Shown: positions 34,686-43,971, counted from the stretch's first letter. The stretch is DNA of 64,000 nucleotides from Bryobacter sp. (GCA_022843605.1 JALHNI010000002.1:1-64000); one strand, 5' to 3'. Notes: a model not told the origin generated them from the sequence alone. Numbers and translations are program-made.

Positions 34686-36755
34686 CTAGTCCGATTGTAG
34701 CGTCAGCAACCCGGACCGCTCGAGCAGGGCACGCTGGTCGGGCTCGCGGCCGCGGAAGTCGCGGAAGAGATCCGCCGGATCCGCGCTATCACCCTTTTCG
34801 AGAATTGTTTCGCGGAAGGCCCGGCCAATCGCGGGATTGAGAACGCCCTCTTCCTTGAAACGTCCGAAGGCGTCGGCGTCGAGCACCTCGGCCCATTTGT
34901 ATGAGTAATAACCGGAACCATAGGCGACCGGGCTGGAGAAGAGATGGGTGAAGGAGCAGATGGTGGCGTGATCCGGCGGGAAAGTGGCCGGCGAATAAGA
35001 CTGCATGGTCTGCCGGGCGTACTGGATGACGTCGCCGCCGGTCTTCTCGCGATAGTTTTTGGCATCGAAATCGGTGTGGAGCAGGAGGTCCACAATACCG
35101 AAACCGAGCTGGCGCATCTGGGTGTTCGCGGCGCGGAAAGTGCGGGCCCGCTTCATCTTTGCGAGGAGTTCGTCGGGAATAGGGGCATCGGTCCGGTAGT
35201 GGCGGGCAAAGAGGCCGAGGGCCTCTTTCTCCCAGCACCAGTTCTCCATGATCTGCGAGGGCAGTTCGACGAAATCCCAGGCAACATTGGTGCCGGCGAG
35301 CGAACGCAGTTCGACGCGGCTCAGGCAATGGTGCAGCAGATGTCCGAACTCGTGGAAAACGGTCTCCACTTCGCGATGGGTGAGGAGGGCGGGCGCATCC
35401 CCGATGGGCTCGGTGAGATTGCCACAGATGATACCGACATGCGGCTGAGGGCCGTTGGGACCGGGGCCTCCGGTGCGCAAGGCATCCATCCAGGCGCCGC
35501 CACGCTTGTTCTCGCGCGGATACCAGTCCGAATAGAAGGAGCCGAGCAAGCCGCCATCACGATCCAGAATGTCGTAGCACTTCACCTGCGGGTCCCAGAC
35601 GGGCACGCCCGGGCGCTCCACCACTTGAATGCCGAACAGACTTTCGGTGAGCTCGAACATGCCGCGCACGACCTGCGGCAGGGGAAAGTACGGGCGCAGT
35701 TGTTCTTCGTCGAAGTCGTAGCGCTCGCGGCGCAGCTTCTCGGCAAAGTAGGCGACATCCCAGGGCTGCAGTTCCGGGGCAAACTCACCGTCGAGTTTGC
35801 GGCGGAAGGCGAGCAGTTCGCGATTCTCCTGAATGAAGCGATCCTGCGTGTGAGTGGCCAGTTCCCGAAGGAATTCCAGCGCCCGTGCGCCGCGCTTCGA
35901 CATGCGCTCTTCGAGCACCAGGTCCGCAAAGTTGAAATACCCGAGGAGGTGGGCCTTCTGATGGCGCAAGTCGAGGATGCGTTCCACCAGTTCGCGATTG
36001 TCAAAGGGCGGCCCTGCGGCGCGAAGCATACTGGCACGGTAGAAGTGCTCGCGGATGCTGGCGTCATCCAGATAGGTGAGGACGGCGGTGTAGCTCGGCC
36101 CCTGCAAGGTGAATCGCCAGCCATTTTGGCCCTTGGTTTCAGCGCTCTGCCTGGCCGCGGCGATCGCCGAGGGTGGCAAACCGGCCAAGCGGGCTTCGTC
36201 GGTGATCAGGTACTCGAAGGCATTGGTCGCGTCCAACACATTCTCTGAGTACTTCGTGGTGAGGCGGCTGAGTTCCACCTCCACTTCCTGCAGCTTGCGC
36301 TTGCCTTCATCGTCCAGTTCAGCGCCATGCCGGCGGAACCCGTCCACCGTCTTCTTCAGAAACCGGCGTTGCACGGGATTCAGGCTCGGCACTTCACTGC
36401 TGGCGGCAACTTCTTTCACGGCCTTCCATAGGCCGGGATTCAAGGGGATGGAGGAGAGAAACTCGCTCACCATCGGCTCGGCTTCGTTGTAGGCGGCGCG
36501 CAGTTCGGAGGTGGTGGCGACGCCCTCCAAATGGCGGACCAGAGCCATGGCATCTTCCAGGTGTTCGGTCACCAGATCCAGGACGGAAAGGGTGTTTAAG
36601 AAAGTGCGAGGGCCGAAATGTTCGCGAGCCAACAGATCGATCGCCTTGGTTGCTTCAGCGAGCAAAGTATTCAGGGCGGGCATCACCTGGTCTGCCCGAA
36701 AGCGGTCGAACTGAATCCGGAAATCGAGATTCAGCAGGGGGTTATCATGCGGCAA
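34686..36755 (-). CDS. M3-family zinc oligopeptidase (oligopeptidase A/dipeptidyl carboxypeptidase type)
   Basis: A 689-residue cytoplasmic metallopeptidase that degrades short peptides. The zinc motif is VFHEFGHLLHH (about residue 470), with the third ligand Glu in the following helix; LGSFYSDWYPRENKRGGAWM and YYSYKWAEVLDADAF are conserved M3 blocks. The length matches the PrlC/Dcp subgroup (about 680). The ATPase gene follows with no gap. It lies 20 bases from the end of the threonine aldolase gene's neighbour region on the same strand. Confidence 0.92.
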   Translation of the reverse strand: MPHDNPLLNLDFRIQFDRFRADQVMPALNTLLAEATKAIDLLAREHFGPRTFLNTLSVLDLVTEHLEDAMALVRHLEGVATTSELRAAYNEAEPMVSEFLSSIPLNPGLWKAVKEVAASSEVPSLNPVQRRFLKKTVDGFRRHGAELDDEGKRKLQEVEVELSRLTTKYSENVLDATNAFEYLITDEARLAGLPPSAIAAARQSAETKGQNGWRFTLQGPSYTAVLTYLDDASIREHFYRASMLRAAGPPFDNRELVERILDLRHQKAHLLGYFNFADLVLEERMSKRGARALEFLRELATHTQDRFIQENRELLAFRRKLDGEFAPELQPWDVAYFAEKLRRERYDFDEEQLRPYFPLPQVVRGMFELTESLFGIQVVERPGVPVWDPQVKCYDILDRDGGLLGSFYSDWYPRENKRGGAWMDALRTGGPGPNGPQPHVGIICGNLTEPIGDAPALLTHREVETVFHEFGHLLHHCLSRVELRSLAGTNVAWDFVELPSQIMENWCWEKEALGLFARHYRTDAPIPDELLAKMKRARTFRAANTQMRQLGFGIVDLLLHTDFDAKNYREKTGGDVIQYARQTMQSYSPATFPPDHATICSFTHLFSSPVAYGSGYYSYKWAEVLDADAFGRFKEEGVLNPAIGRAFRETILEKGDSADPADLFRDFRGREPDQRALLERSGLLTLQSD

Positions 36756-36774
36756 CTACACTTACCTCAACTGG

Positions 36775-37812
36775 CTACTGGGGCCGCACCTGGCAGACTT
36801 CGCGAATGGCTTCGAAAGCCGCGGCGCAAGACCCTCTATCCACATCATAGTGGGTCACCAGACGGATGTCGCGATCGTTCAGCGCGTTCATGATGACACC
36901 TCGCGCCCTTAGGGCGTCGCTGAAGTCCGGTGCAGACCAACCGGTGCCGGTGACATCGAAGATCGCGATGTTGGTGTGAACCCGGGACGGGTCAATGGCA
37001 ATGCCGGGGAGACCGGCGATCTGGCCGGCCAGCCAACGAGCGTTGGCGTGATCCGCGGCCAAACGAGCGGGCCCCTCTTCCAGGGCCAGCATCCCCGCGG
37101 CCGCCAGGATGCCCGCCTGACGCAGACCGCCCCCTAAGCGCTTGCGGAGAAGCCTCCCATGGCCAATCCTTTCGTGAGTACCGACCAACATCGAGCCGGC
37201 CGGGGCACCGAGCCCTTTCGACAAGCAGAACATCACGGAGTCAACCGGCGCGGCGAAATCGGCCACACTATGGCCGCTGGCGGCTGCGGCATTGAACAGC
37301 CGCGCGCCGTCCATGTGCACCGGCAAACCAAGCTTGTGCGCCTCGTGGGCAATCTCCTGAACGGTGGCCAGAGGATAGACAGTGCCGCCGGCCATATTGT
37401 GGGAGTTTTCAATCTCGATGAGGCCGGTGGGGGCGGCGTGGGGACCGACGGGCCGGACTTGAGCTCGAATCTGCTCCCAGCTCAAAATGCCGTCCCCGGC
37501 GGAGATGGGCCGCGCCACACAGCCGGCGAACCAGGCCATCATCGCGAGTTCCCAGTCCAGAATATGGGCTCGCGATTCGCAGATCACCTCCTGGCCATGG
37601 GAGGTGTGCATCTTGATGGCGATGGTATTGCCCATGGTGCCGGTGGGTACGAAGAGCGCGGCTTCCTTGCCGGTTAGTTGCGCGGCGCGACGTTCGAGTT
37701 CGTTGACGGTGGGATCCTCACCATAGACGTCATCGCCCACTTCGGCGTTGGCCATGGCCTGGCGCATGGCGGGCGTGGGTTTCGTTACGGTATCACTGCG
37801 AAGATCGATCAT
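36775..37812 (-). CDS. ltaE: Low-specificity L-threonine aldolase
   Basis: A 345-residue PLP enzyme cleaving threonine or allo-threonine to glycine and acetaldehyde. The N-terminus IDLRSDTVTKPTPAMRQAM is a hallmark; VDSVMFCLSKGLGAPAGSM holds the PLP lysine and HMDGARLFNAA the PLP-binding Asp. The start is ATG 37812; the open frame to 37992 adds 60 residues not seen in the family and overlaps the divergent gene. It is divergent from a threonine ammonia-lyase with only 57 bases between start codons. Confidence 0.93.
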   Translation of the reverse strand: MIDLRSDTVTKPTPAMRQAMANAEVGDDVYGEDPTVNELERRAAQLTGKEAALFVPTGTMGNTIAIKMHTSHGQEVICESRAHILDWELAMMAWFAGCVARPISAGDGILSWEQIRAQVRPVGPHAAPTGLIEIENSHNMAGGTVYPLATVQEIAHEAHKLGLPVHMDGARLFNAAAASGHSVADFAAPVDSVMFCLSKGLGAPAGSMLVGTHERIGHGRLLRKRLGGGLRQAGILAAAGMLALEEGPARLAADHANARWLAGQIAGLPGIAIDPSRVHTNIAIFDVTGTGWSAPDFSDALRARGVIMNALNDRDIRLVTHYDVDRGSCAAAFEAIREVCQVRPQ

Positions 37813-37869
37813 TTTCTCTATTCGAACATGGCACGCCTGGGGCCTCGTTGCTAAACTCGAGCCTTGCGC

Positions 37870-38829
37870 ATGAATTATGGAGTGACGATCGATGACGTGC
37901 GCGGTGCGCGCACCCGGATTGCGGGGCGAGTGCGCCACACGCCGCTGGTAGTAAGCGAGACGCTCTCCCGCCGGTTGGGCACCAACGTCCATTTGAAGCT
38001 GGAACTCTTCCAGAAGACCGGGTCATTCAAGCCGCGCGGCGCCTTCAACAAGATTCTGGCGGCGGGCATTCCGGCGGACAGCCGCGTGGTGGCCGTCAGC
38101 GGCGGAAATCACGCGCAAGCCGTGGCCTACGCTTGCCGTGAACTCGGCATCCACGCGACCATCTTCATGCCGCAGACAACGCCTTTGAATTACCTGAACG
38201 CGACCCGCGAGTATGGGGCCCAGGTGGAGTTGGTCTCGACCATCGCCGAGGCCTTCGAAGCAATGGCCCAGCAGGAGCGCGACGGCGCCACTGCCGTGCA
38301 TCCGTTCGACGATCCGCTCGTCATCGCCGGCCAAGGAACAGTCGCCCTGGAGATTCTGGAAGATCTGCCAAACGCCACGGATCTGGTGGTGAGCATTGGG
38401 GGCGGCGGCTTCATCGCCGGCATTGCTGTCGCGGCGAAGGCCGTCAATCCGGCAATTCGCATTTGGGGTGTCGAGACGGTGGGTGCCGATGCCATGGCCC
38501 AAGCGGTTGCGGCAGGCAAGCCGGTCCGGTTGCCGGCAATCACGTCGATCGCAAAGACGCTGGGAGCGCCGTCCGTAACGGAACGGACGCTAGCTTTAGT
38601 CCAGCAGAACGTGGAGAGCGTGACTGTGGTTCCTGACGCCGAAGCCGTGTCGGCGCTGGAGTTCCTACTGGAACGGGCCAAAGTGCTCACCGAACCGGCG
38701 GCGGCTTGCACGCTGGCGGCCGCCGAACGACTGCGGCAGAACTTCTCCAAGGACAGCCAAGTCGTGCTGGTTTTGTGCGGCGGCAACGTGGCCTTAGCTG
38801 ACGTTTGCAGCTATACCAGGAATTCCTGA
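37870..38829 (+). CDS. Threonine ammonia-lyase (threonine dehydratase), short form
   Basis: A 319-residue fold type II PLP enzyme converting threonine to 2-oxobutanoate and ammonia. Lys54 in GSFKPRGAFNK binds PLP; the SGGNHAQAVAYA loop binds the substrate, and SIGGGGFIAG the PLP phosphate. No ACT regulatory domain follows, so it is the catabolic TdcB-like or serine racemase-like type rather than biosynthetic IlvA. ATG 37870 is preferred over TTG 37864. It shares a very short divergent promoter region with threonine aldolase, and its 3' end overlaps that of hemW by 19 bases. Confidence 0.9.
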   Translation: MNYGVTIDDVRGARTRIAGRVRHTPLVVSETLSRRLGTNVHLKLELFQKTGSFKPRGAFNKILAAGIPADSRVVAVSGGNHAQAVAYACRELGIHATIFMPQTTPLNYLNATREYGAQVELVSTIAEAFEAMAQQERDGATAVHPFDDPLVIAGQGTVALEILEDLPNATDLVVSIGGGGFIAGIAVAAKAVNPAIRIWGVETVGADAMAQAVAAGKPVRLPAITSIAKTLGAPSVTERTLALVQQNVESVTVVPDAEAVSALEFLLERAKVLTEPAAACTLAAAERLRQNFSKDSQVVLVLCGGNVALADVCSYTRNS

Positions 38830-39887
38830 AAGACTTCATTCGACATCAGGACGCCGCGCGAAGTAAGGCGGAGCCGAGGGCCGGCTTTTTCCAACAAACC
38901 CAAATCGACAAAACGTGCGATCGGTTCCGCGTGTTGAGCCCACTCTTCCGACGTCGGCTCAATCCCCTGGCTGAGCCGGAGGCCCACGAAAAAGCGCTCT
39001 TCGTCAGGGTGTGCCTTTTCCCGGACGACGGGATTCTCTTTCAGATAGTCGGTGGCGGATTCGACATTCTGCCAACGTTCGCCGCCATCGAAGGAGTGCG
39101 CATCGGCACCGAAGCCGAGGTAGGGCTCAAGCTGCCAATACTTTAAGTTATGCCGGCTTTCGTGACCAGGTCGGGCGAAGTTTGAGATCTCATAACGAGG
39201 TATGCCGAGCGACTGCAGCCGTTCCACGGCCGTTTGGTATAGCTCGACGATCAGCGCTTCGGAAGGCACATCGCCGGCGCCGTAGCGTACGCCCCCGAGC
39301 AGCATTTCAGCGCCGAGGCGGCTATCCTCGTCGACCTCGAGGATGTAGACGGAGACATGAGGCGGGGCGAGCTTCTCGATCCAGTCGAGCGACTCACGCC
39401 AGCTTTCGCGTGTTTGTCCGGCGAGACCAGCAATGAGATCAAGGTTGAAGTCCACCAGACCAGCGGCGCGCAAACGCCGGACCTCGTCTTCCACGATCTC
39501 GGCGGAGTGCTTGCGACCCGTGCGCGCGATCTCCTTCGGCACGAAGGACTGAACGCCGAGGCTGACTCGCGTGATGCCCGCGTCACGCCATGCGGCAATT
39601 CGTTCATCGGTCAACGTGCCGGGCGCCGCCTCCATCGTGGCCTCGCGCCAAGGCCGCCCGGGGATCTTCGCGTGGAGGCGCGAAAGCCAATCGAGCGGCA
39701 TCAGGCTGGGGGTGCCACCGCCCCAATAAACGGTTTCGGGGGTCCAATTCCAGGCTGTGGCCTCAATCTCCGCCGCGAGCCGCTCCAGATAATGCGGTTC
39801 CAACTCCTTCGGGAAGACTCCCGAGGCGAAATTGCAATAGGTACACTTCTGGGCGCAAAACGGGTAAGAGAGATAGACGCCGGGCAT
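38811..39887 (-). CDS. hemW: HemW, radical SAM heme chaperone
   Basis: A 358-residue radical SAM protein. The cluster motif is CAQKCTYCNF near the N-terminus; VYWGGGTPSLM and GVQSFVPKE are typical of the HemN/HemW group. The short N-terminus and the absence of the extra HemN features support HemW, which delivers heme, rather than coproporphyrinogen dehydrogenase. It follows the frataxin gene by three bases on the same strand, so they are probably co-transcribed. Confidence 0.9.
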   Translation of the reverse strand: MPGVYLSYPFCAQKCTYCNFASGVFPKELEPHYLERLAAEIEATAWNWTPETVYWGGGTPSLMPLDWLSRLHAKIPGRPWREATMEAAPGTLTDERIAAWRDAGITRVSLGVQSFVPKEIARTGRKHSAEIVEDEVRRLRAAGLVDFNLDLIAGLAGQTRESWRESLDWIEKLAPPHVSVYILEVDEDSRLGAEMLLGGVRYGAGDVPSEALIVELYQTAVERLQSLGIPRYEISNFARPGHESRHNLKYWQLEPYLGFGADAHSFDGGERWQNVESATDYLKENPVVREKAHPDEERFFVGLRLSQGIEPTSEEWAQHAEPIARFVDLGLLEKAGPRLRLTSRGVLMSNEVFQEFLV

Positions 39888-39890
39888 GGC

Positions 39891-40220
39891 CTAGAGTTCG
39901 ACGGGTTCGCCGAGATGCTTGGCGATGGCCCCGGCGATCATCTGCTTGAGGGTTTCGCCGGTATCGGCCAGGACGAAAGCCTGCTTTTCCGGGCTCCAAT
40001 CGAGCTTGAAGCTGCGCGAGTGGGCCGAGACCCACACTTGGCGCACCGGCGTCTGCGGACTGACCACGAACTTGCCAGGCGGATCGTCAAAGGCGATCTG
40101 CAAGGCGCCACTCACCATGTCCGGGTCAAAGTCGTGCGACCCGGTGGCATGGTTGAGGGCTTTGAATAGATCGTCGAGGGCTTCGTCGCAATGGCGGCGA
40201 AACTCGTGTTCATCGAGCAT
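39891..40220 (-). CDS. cyaY: Frataxin/CyaY homologue
   Basis: A 109-residue frataxin-fold protein. The N-terminal helix is acidic (MLDEHEFRRHCDEALDDLFK), giving the iron-binding ridge, and the sheet includes FVVSPQTPVRQVWVSAHSRS and FKLDW. Frataxin modulates iron delivery to the cysteine desulfurase during Fe-S assembly. It lies between the KDG dehydratase-like gene (18 bases) and hemW (three bases). Confidence 0.85.
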   Translation of the reverse strand: MLDEHEFRRHCDEALDDLFKALNHATGSHDFDPDMVSGALQIAFDDPPGKFVVSPQTPVRQVWVSAHSRSFKLDWSPEKQAFVLADTGETLKQMIAGAIAKHLGEPVEL

Positions 40221-40238
40221 GATCCCAAGTTAGCAGGC

Positions 40239-41159
40239 CTAATAGCCGGCGGACTTGTAGTCGGCAACGATGGCTTCGACGGTCGCGCGGTGTTCGGGGC
40301 GGACGTTCTCGAGGGGAGGACGCACCGGGCCACCGGTGATACCGCCACCGGTGAGGTCCATGGCGTACTTCATCACCGAAACTTCGTAGCCCTTCACATG
40401 CTCGCGAACGGCGTAGATGGGATGCACGAAGCGATTCATGAGCGGAGTGATTTTGGCGAAATCGGCGGGCTTGCCGGTGGTGAGCCCACCGAGTTCCGCG
40501 AGTTCGAGCGCCAGCTTCGGCGACGTATTGGAGATGCTGGAGGTGAAAGCCTGCACGCCGCAAGCGAGATAGGTCGGAAGGCAATCGTCGCCCAGACCGC
40601 CCACCCAGGCCAGGCGATCGCCCAGTTTTGCCATGATGCGCTGATAGGTGCGGGCATTACCCTGGCCGTCCTTCCAGATGTCGAGCGTGGGAACTTTTTC
40701 GGCCAGTCGGGCCACCATGTCGGGCGAGAAGACGGCCCAGTCACGGGAATAGATGCTGAGCGGCAGTCCGGTGGCGCGGCCGACCTCGGCGTAATAATCG
40801 AACAGGCCGTTCACCGGCGCGTTGATGTAGGAGGGCGGCAGCACGAGCAGCGCGTCGGCCCCGGCTTTCTCCATGCCCCGCGCCATGGCACAGGCAATCG
40901 GCGAATTCAACCCGACACCGCCGACGACGGGCAGCTTGGTGGTGGCCTTGGTGACGCGCACCACTTCCACGGCCTCCTCCACAGTCATGGAGTACAGTTC
41001 GCCGGTGCCGCCCGCGGCAACCATGGCGCAAAACGGGTGTTCGCTCATGAGCGCAACATTCTTTTCGAGGGCGGCGTAGTCCACCGACAGGTCGGAGGCA
41101 CGGAACGGCGTGATGGGGAAACCAAACACGCCTTTAAGCTGATCACGGAGTTTAGCCAT
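40239..41159 (-). CDS. Dihydrodipicolinate synthase-family enzyme, probably 5-dehydro-4-deoxyglucarate dehydratase
   Basis: A 306-residue TIM-barrel lyase. The GTGELYSMT motif, the tyrosine in LSIYSRDWAVFSPD and the Schiff-base lysine in TLDIWKDGQGNART are visible. FGFPITPFRASDLSVDYAAL and the size fit 5-dehydro-4-deoxyglucarate dehydratase, which makes 2-oxoglutarate semialdehyde from the glucarate pathway. ATG 41159 starts the family-typical N-terminus; the open frame to 41363 overlaps the divergent YhbY gene. No other sugar-acid genes are nearby, so the exact substrate is inferred. Confidence 0.85.
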   Translation of the reverse strand: MAKLRDQLKGVFGFPITPFRASDLSVDYAALEKNVALMSEHPFCAMVAAGGTGELYSMTVEEAVEVVRVTKATTKLPVVGGVGLNSPIACAMARGMEKAGADALLVLPPSYINAPVNGLFDYYAEVGRATGLPLSIYSRDWAVFSPDMVARLAEKVPTLDIWKDGQGNARTYQRIMAKLGDRLAWVGGLGDDCLPTYLACGVQAFTSSISNTSPKLALELAELGGLTTGKPADFAKITPLMNRFVHPIYAVREHVKGYEVSVMKYAMDLTGGGITGGPVRPPLENVRPEHRATVEAIVADYKSAGY

Positions 41160-41216
41160 ACGGATTCCAATACTGTATCGCGGGTCGGCCACCATGGCGA
41201 GAAGGGAAAGGCCATA

Positions 41217-41570
41217 ATGGAAAGGATGTCCGGCCCCCTTACCAATCCTCAACGCAAGTTCCTCCGCGGGCTGGCGCACAATATGCCGCCCACCATGCAG
41301 TTGGGCAAACACGGCTTGACGCCGAACTTCTTCAAGAGCTTCGAACTGGCGCTCACCAATCACGAGTTGATGAAGCTGCGCTTCGCCAATCTACAGGACG
41401 AACGCAAGCAGCTTTCGGCAGAGATTGTGGAGAAGACTGGCGCGGTGCTGGTCTCGATGGTTGGCCATACGGCGGTTTACTATCGCCCCAGTCCGGATCC
41501 TGAGAAACGCAAACTCGTGCTGCCGCGGACCAAGGTCGCGGCGGACGGTAGTGTTGAATCCGCTGGCTGA
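41217..41570 (+). CDS. yhbY: YhbY-family CRM-domain RNA-binding protein
   Basis: A 117-residue protein with the CRM domain: LTNPQRKFLRGLAHNMPPTM, then VQ-like LGKHGLTPNFFKSFELAL and ELMKLRF. YhbY binds pre-50S ribosomal particles. The C-terminus (YRPSPDPEKRKLVLPR) is also typical. ATG 41217 follows AAGGGAAAGG; a second ATG at 41226 is possible. Divergent from the dehydratase gene. Confidence 0.9.
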   Translation: MERMSGPLTNPQRKFLRGLAHNMPPTMQLGKHGLTPNFFKSFELALTNHELMKLRFANLQDERKQLSAEIVEKTGAVLVSMVGHTAVYYRPSPDPEKRKLVLPRTKVAADGSVESAG

Positions 41571-41672
41571 ACCGGCAGATATTGCCCGTCAGACGCAGGC
41601 ATCTGGCCTGCCACGGACCCTAAGTAAAGCAAACGAATCGTTTTTCGTCTTTGGCCTTCGAGTTGCCTAGAG

Positions 41673-42305
41673 ATGGGCATGTCCAAGGTAACTCTCGCTT
41701 TTTTGCTTCTTTCCGGCTCAGCATTCTCGCAGCCGGTTTCCTTCGGCGTGAAGGCTGGCGTCCCCATCACCGATGCTTTCGAAACCGTTCAAGGAAACCA
41801 GGGCAGTTACTTCACCAACACCAAACGGTATCTTGTTGGGCCGACAATTCAGTTCAACTTACCGGCGCGGTTTTCCATTGAGTTCGACGCACTCTACCGT
41901 CGCCTCGGCTACCAATACGAGCAGCCCTTCCCCAATACGGTATACGCCAAGACTGTCGCCAACTCCTGGGAGTTCCCCATGTTAGTGAAATGGGCGATTC
42001 TACCCGGTCCAGTGCGGCCATTCATCGACGGCGGGGCCTCAATCCGCCATATCTCCGGACTGCGCCAATTCCGTTCCGTGGCTAATGCGGCCGGGGTGGA
42101 GATCAACAATGCCACAGAGTTTAACAAGCGGAACGATATCGGTTTTGTTTTCGGCGGTGGCGTGGAGTTCAAAGTCGGGGTCCTGCGCATCTCGCCAGAG
42201 CTTCGCTATACCCGGTGGGGTTCGGAGAACTTCCGTGACCCAATCAACTCGTTGCTGCGCACCAATCGCAACCAGGGCGATTTCATGATTGGCCTGACAT
42301 TTTAG
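41673..42305 (+). CDS. Outer-membrane beta-barrel protein
   Basis: A 210-residue protein with a signal peptide (KVTLAFLLLSGSAFSQ) followed by alternating amphipathic strands such as FSIEFDALYRRLGYQYEQ and LRISPELRYTRWGSENF, and a C-terminal Phe (DFMIGLTF), the usual end of outer-membrane proteins. It resembles small eight-stranded porin-like proteins of the OMP_b-brl group. Two in-frame ATGs (41673, 41679) are equally possible. Function unknown. Confidence 0.78.
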   Translation: MGMSKVTLAFLLLSGSAFSQPVSFGVKAGVPITDAFETVQGNQGSYFTNTKRYLVGPTIQFNLPARFSIEFDALYRRLGYQYEQPFPNTVYAKTVANSWEFPMLVKWAILPGPVRPFIDGGASIRHISGLRQFRSVANAAGVEINNATEFNKRNDIGFVFGGGVEFKVGVLRISPELRYTRWGSENFRDPINSLLRTNRNQGDFMIGLTF

Positions 42306-42325
42306 TGATGAAGAAGGAAGTAACT

Positions 42326-42781
42326 ATGACGACCGCCGAAATCTCAACCACGATCAAATCCCTCGTCGGGATACTGAAAGACGGCGAACTGGGATTCGCC
42401 GAAGCCGCTCGGGATGTCACCCGGGCCGACCTGAGGGAGCTCTTCCGCAAGTATTCCTTGCAACGCGGGGTCTTTGGCCAGGCCCTGAACCGGCAAATGA
42501 AAATGCTTGACCAGGAAACAGTCGATTCGGGTTCCATCACGGGCGCAGTCCATCGGGGCTGGATTGAGACGAAAGCGGCCGTCTCCACTCGCGATGACGT
42601 GGCAGTGCTGGAAGAGTGTGAACGCGGAGAAGATGCAGCCGTAAAGGCATATCGCGACGCTCTCGGCGATCCTCATCTCGACGGCGCAATCCGCGAAGTG
42701 GTGAAGGCGCAACAAAGCGAGATCCAGGACGCCCACGACCGGATTCGCGCCCTGCGCGATGTAAGCAAGGCGACCCACTAG
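42326..42781 (+). CDS. DUF2383-like four-helix-bundle protein
   Basis: A 151-residue helical protein related to the PA2169/DUF2383 family (ferritin-like four-helix bundles associated with stress). Conserved-looking blocks are IKSLVGILKDGELGFAEAA and VLEECERGEDAAVKAYRDAL. AAGAAGGAAG (42311-42320) sits at the right distance before ATG 42326, which decides this start over GTG 42305 and ATG 42308. It follows the barrel-protein gene directly and may be co-transcribed with it. Confidence 0.8.
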   Translation: MTTAEISTTIKSLVGILKDGELGFAEAARDVTRADLRELFRKYSLQRGVFGQALNRQMKMLDQETVDSGSITGAVHRGWIETKAAVSTRDDVAVLEECERGEDAAVKAYRDALGDPHLDGAIREVVKAQQSEIQDAHDRIRALRDVSKATH

Positions 42782-42783
42782 AA

Positions 42784-43002
42784 ATGCGAAACAAGAACGA
42801 ACCGCGAGTTGAGCCCGTGGTACCCAGCGCGGAGTTGGAAGAGCTTGTGGAGGAGATGGAGATGGTCGACTTTCTTTCCTCGGAGGGGCAGGACGAAGGC
42901 ATTCGCACGCCAGAATCTGCCGGCGCGGACTCGGCCGAGCCAATCGATCCAGTAGAAAAGGCCGGCCGGGCCGGCGCTCGCAAACGTCCAGTTATCTCTT
43001 GA
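42784..43002 (+). CDS. Possible small acidic protein, uncertain
   Basis: An open frame of 72 codons starting two bases after the preceding stop, with an acidic N-terminal half (AELEELVEEMEMVDFLSSE). It could be translated from the same message, but there is no clear ribosome site, no recognised family and the C-terminal half reads like low-quality coding. I list it as possible only. Confidence 0.3.
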   Translation: MRNKNEPRVEPVVPSAELEELVEEMEMVDFLSSEGQDEGIRTPESAGADSAEPIDPVEKAGRAGARKRPVIS

Positions 43003-43326
43003 GCACCTTGCGCAGGGAGCGCTCGAAGCGGCTGCCTGACGGACGAAGCCCAGATCGGTCGGATGTGACCCATCAATGGTGGCTTCACCGTCGTCGTCCA
43101 GAAGATCGTCGGCTTTCAAGTGCAGATCGAACGAGTGAGGTCCGGCGTCTGGCTGGCCGCATGCCAGTCGAGGTCCCCTGCACCCCCGCCCAAGCCGAGC
43201 TTCCCAGTGAACCAATCAGTCGCGCGAGTTCATCATTCGAGCCAGAGTGTCATCCGGTTCCAGCGTCAGACCGCACGCCTGGCGATTCCCATGCCACGCG
43301 ACCCGACTTGGGTGCAGAATAAAAGC
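43003..43326. other. 324 bases without a recognisable gene
   Basis: Between the small uncertain frame and msrA I find no convincing coding region on either strand. The open frame extending upstream of msrA (from 43120) does not look like protein. It probably holds the msrA promoter; no clear box was identified. Confidence 0.5.
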
Positions 43327-43971
43327 ATGGCTAAGAAGTTTTTCCTTCTGTTGGTTCTGGCGGCGTTGCCGATGCTGGCGGTTGACTCCAGCTTCCCTGA
43401 CCCGGCCCTGGACGTGAAGTCCACCAGCGGCAAGCAGACGGCCATCCTGGCCGGCGGCTGCTTCTGGTGTGTCGAAGCCGTATTCGAGATTATGGAAGGC
43501 GTCGATGACGTCATCTCCGGCTACTCTGGCGATACCCAGGAGACGGCTAAATACGACATCGTATCGAGCCGTCGTACCAAGCACGCGGAGGCCGTGCTGA
43601 TTACTTTCGACCCGGCCAAGACCAGCTATGGCCAGTTGCTGAAGATTTTCTTTAGCGTGGCGCATGACCCGACGACACTCAACCGGCAAGGCGCCGACAT
43701 CGGCCCCCAATATCGCAGCGTGATCTTCTACACCAGTGAAGAGCAAAAGAAAGTAGCCGAGGCTTACATCAAGCAACTGAATGCCGCCCACGTCTTCGCC
43801 AAGCCGATCGTCACCGAGGTGGTCGCCCTCGAGAAGTTCTACACGGCGGAAGGCTATCACCAGAACTATTCGGTGCAGAATCGTTCGAATCCCTACGTCA
43901 TTAATGTCTCTGACCCCAAGGTGGAGAAGCTGAAGAAGCTCTTCCCGGGCTGCGTACGGAAACGCAAATAA
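43327..43971 (+). CDS. msrA: Exported peptide methionine sulfoxide reductase MsrA
   Basis: A 214-residue protein. A signal peptide (KKFFLLLVLAALPMLAV) precedes an MsrA domain with the nucleophile Cys45 in GGCFWCVEAVFE; DDVISGYSGDTQ, RTKHAEAVLITFDP and RSVIFYTSEEQ are conserved. It reduces oxidised methionine, here probably in the periplasm. A further C-terminal Cys (LFPGCVRKRK) could resolve the disulfide. ATG 43327 is chosen because the signal peptide starts there. No MsrB gene is near. Confidence 0.92.
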   Translation: MAKKFFLLLVLAALPMLAVDSSFPDPALDVKSTSGKQTAILAGGCFWCVEAVFEIMEGVDDVISGYSGDTQETAKYDIVSSRRTKHAEAVLITFDPAKTSYGQLLKIFFSVAHDPTTLNRQGADIGPQYRSVIFYTSEEQKKVAEAYIKQLNAAHVFAKPIVTEVVALEKFYTAEGYHQNYSVQNRSNPYVINVSDPKVEKLKKLFPGCVRKRK

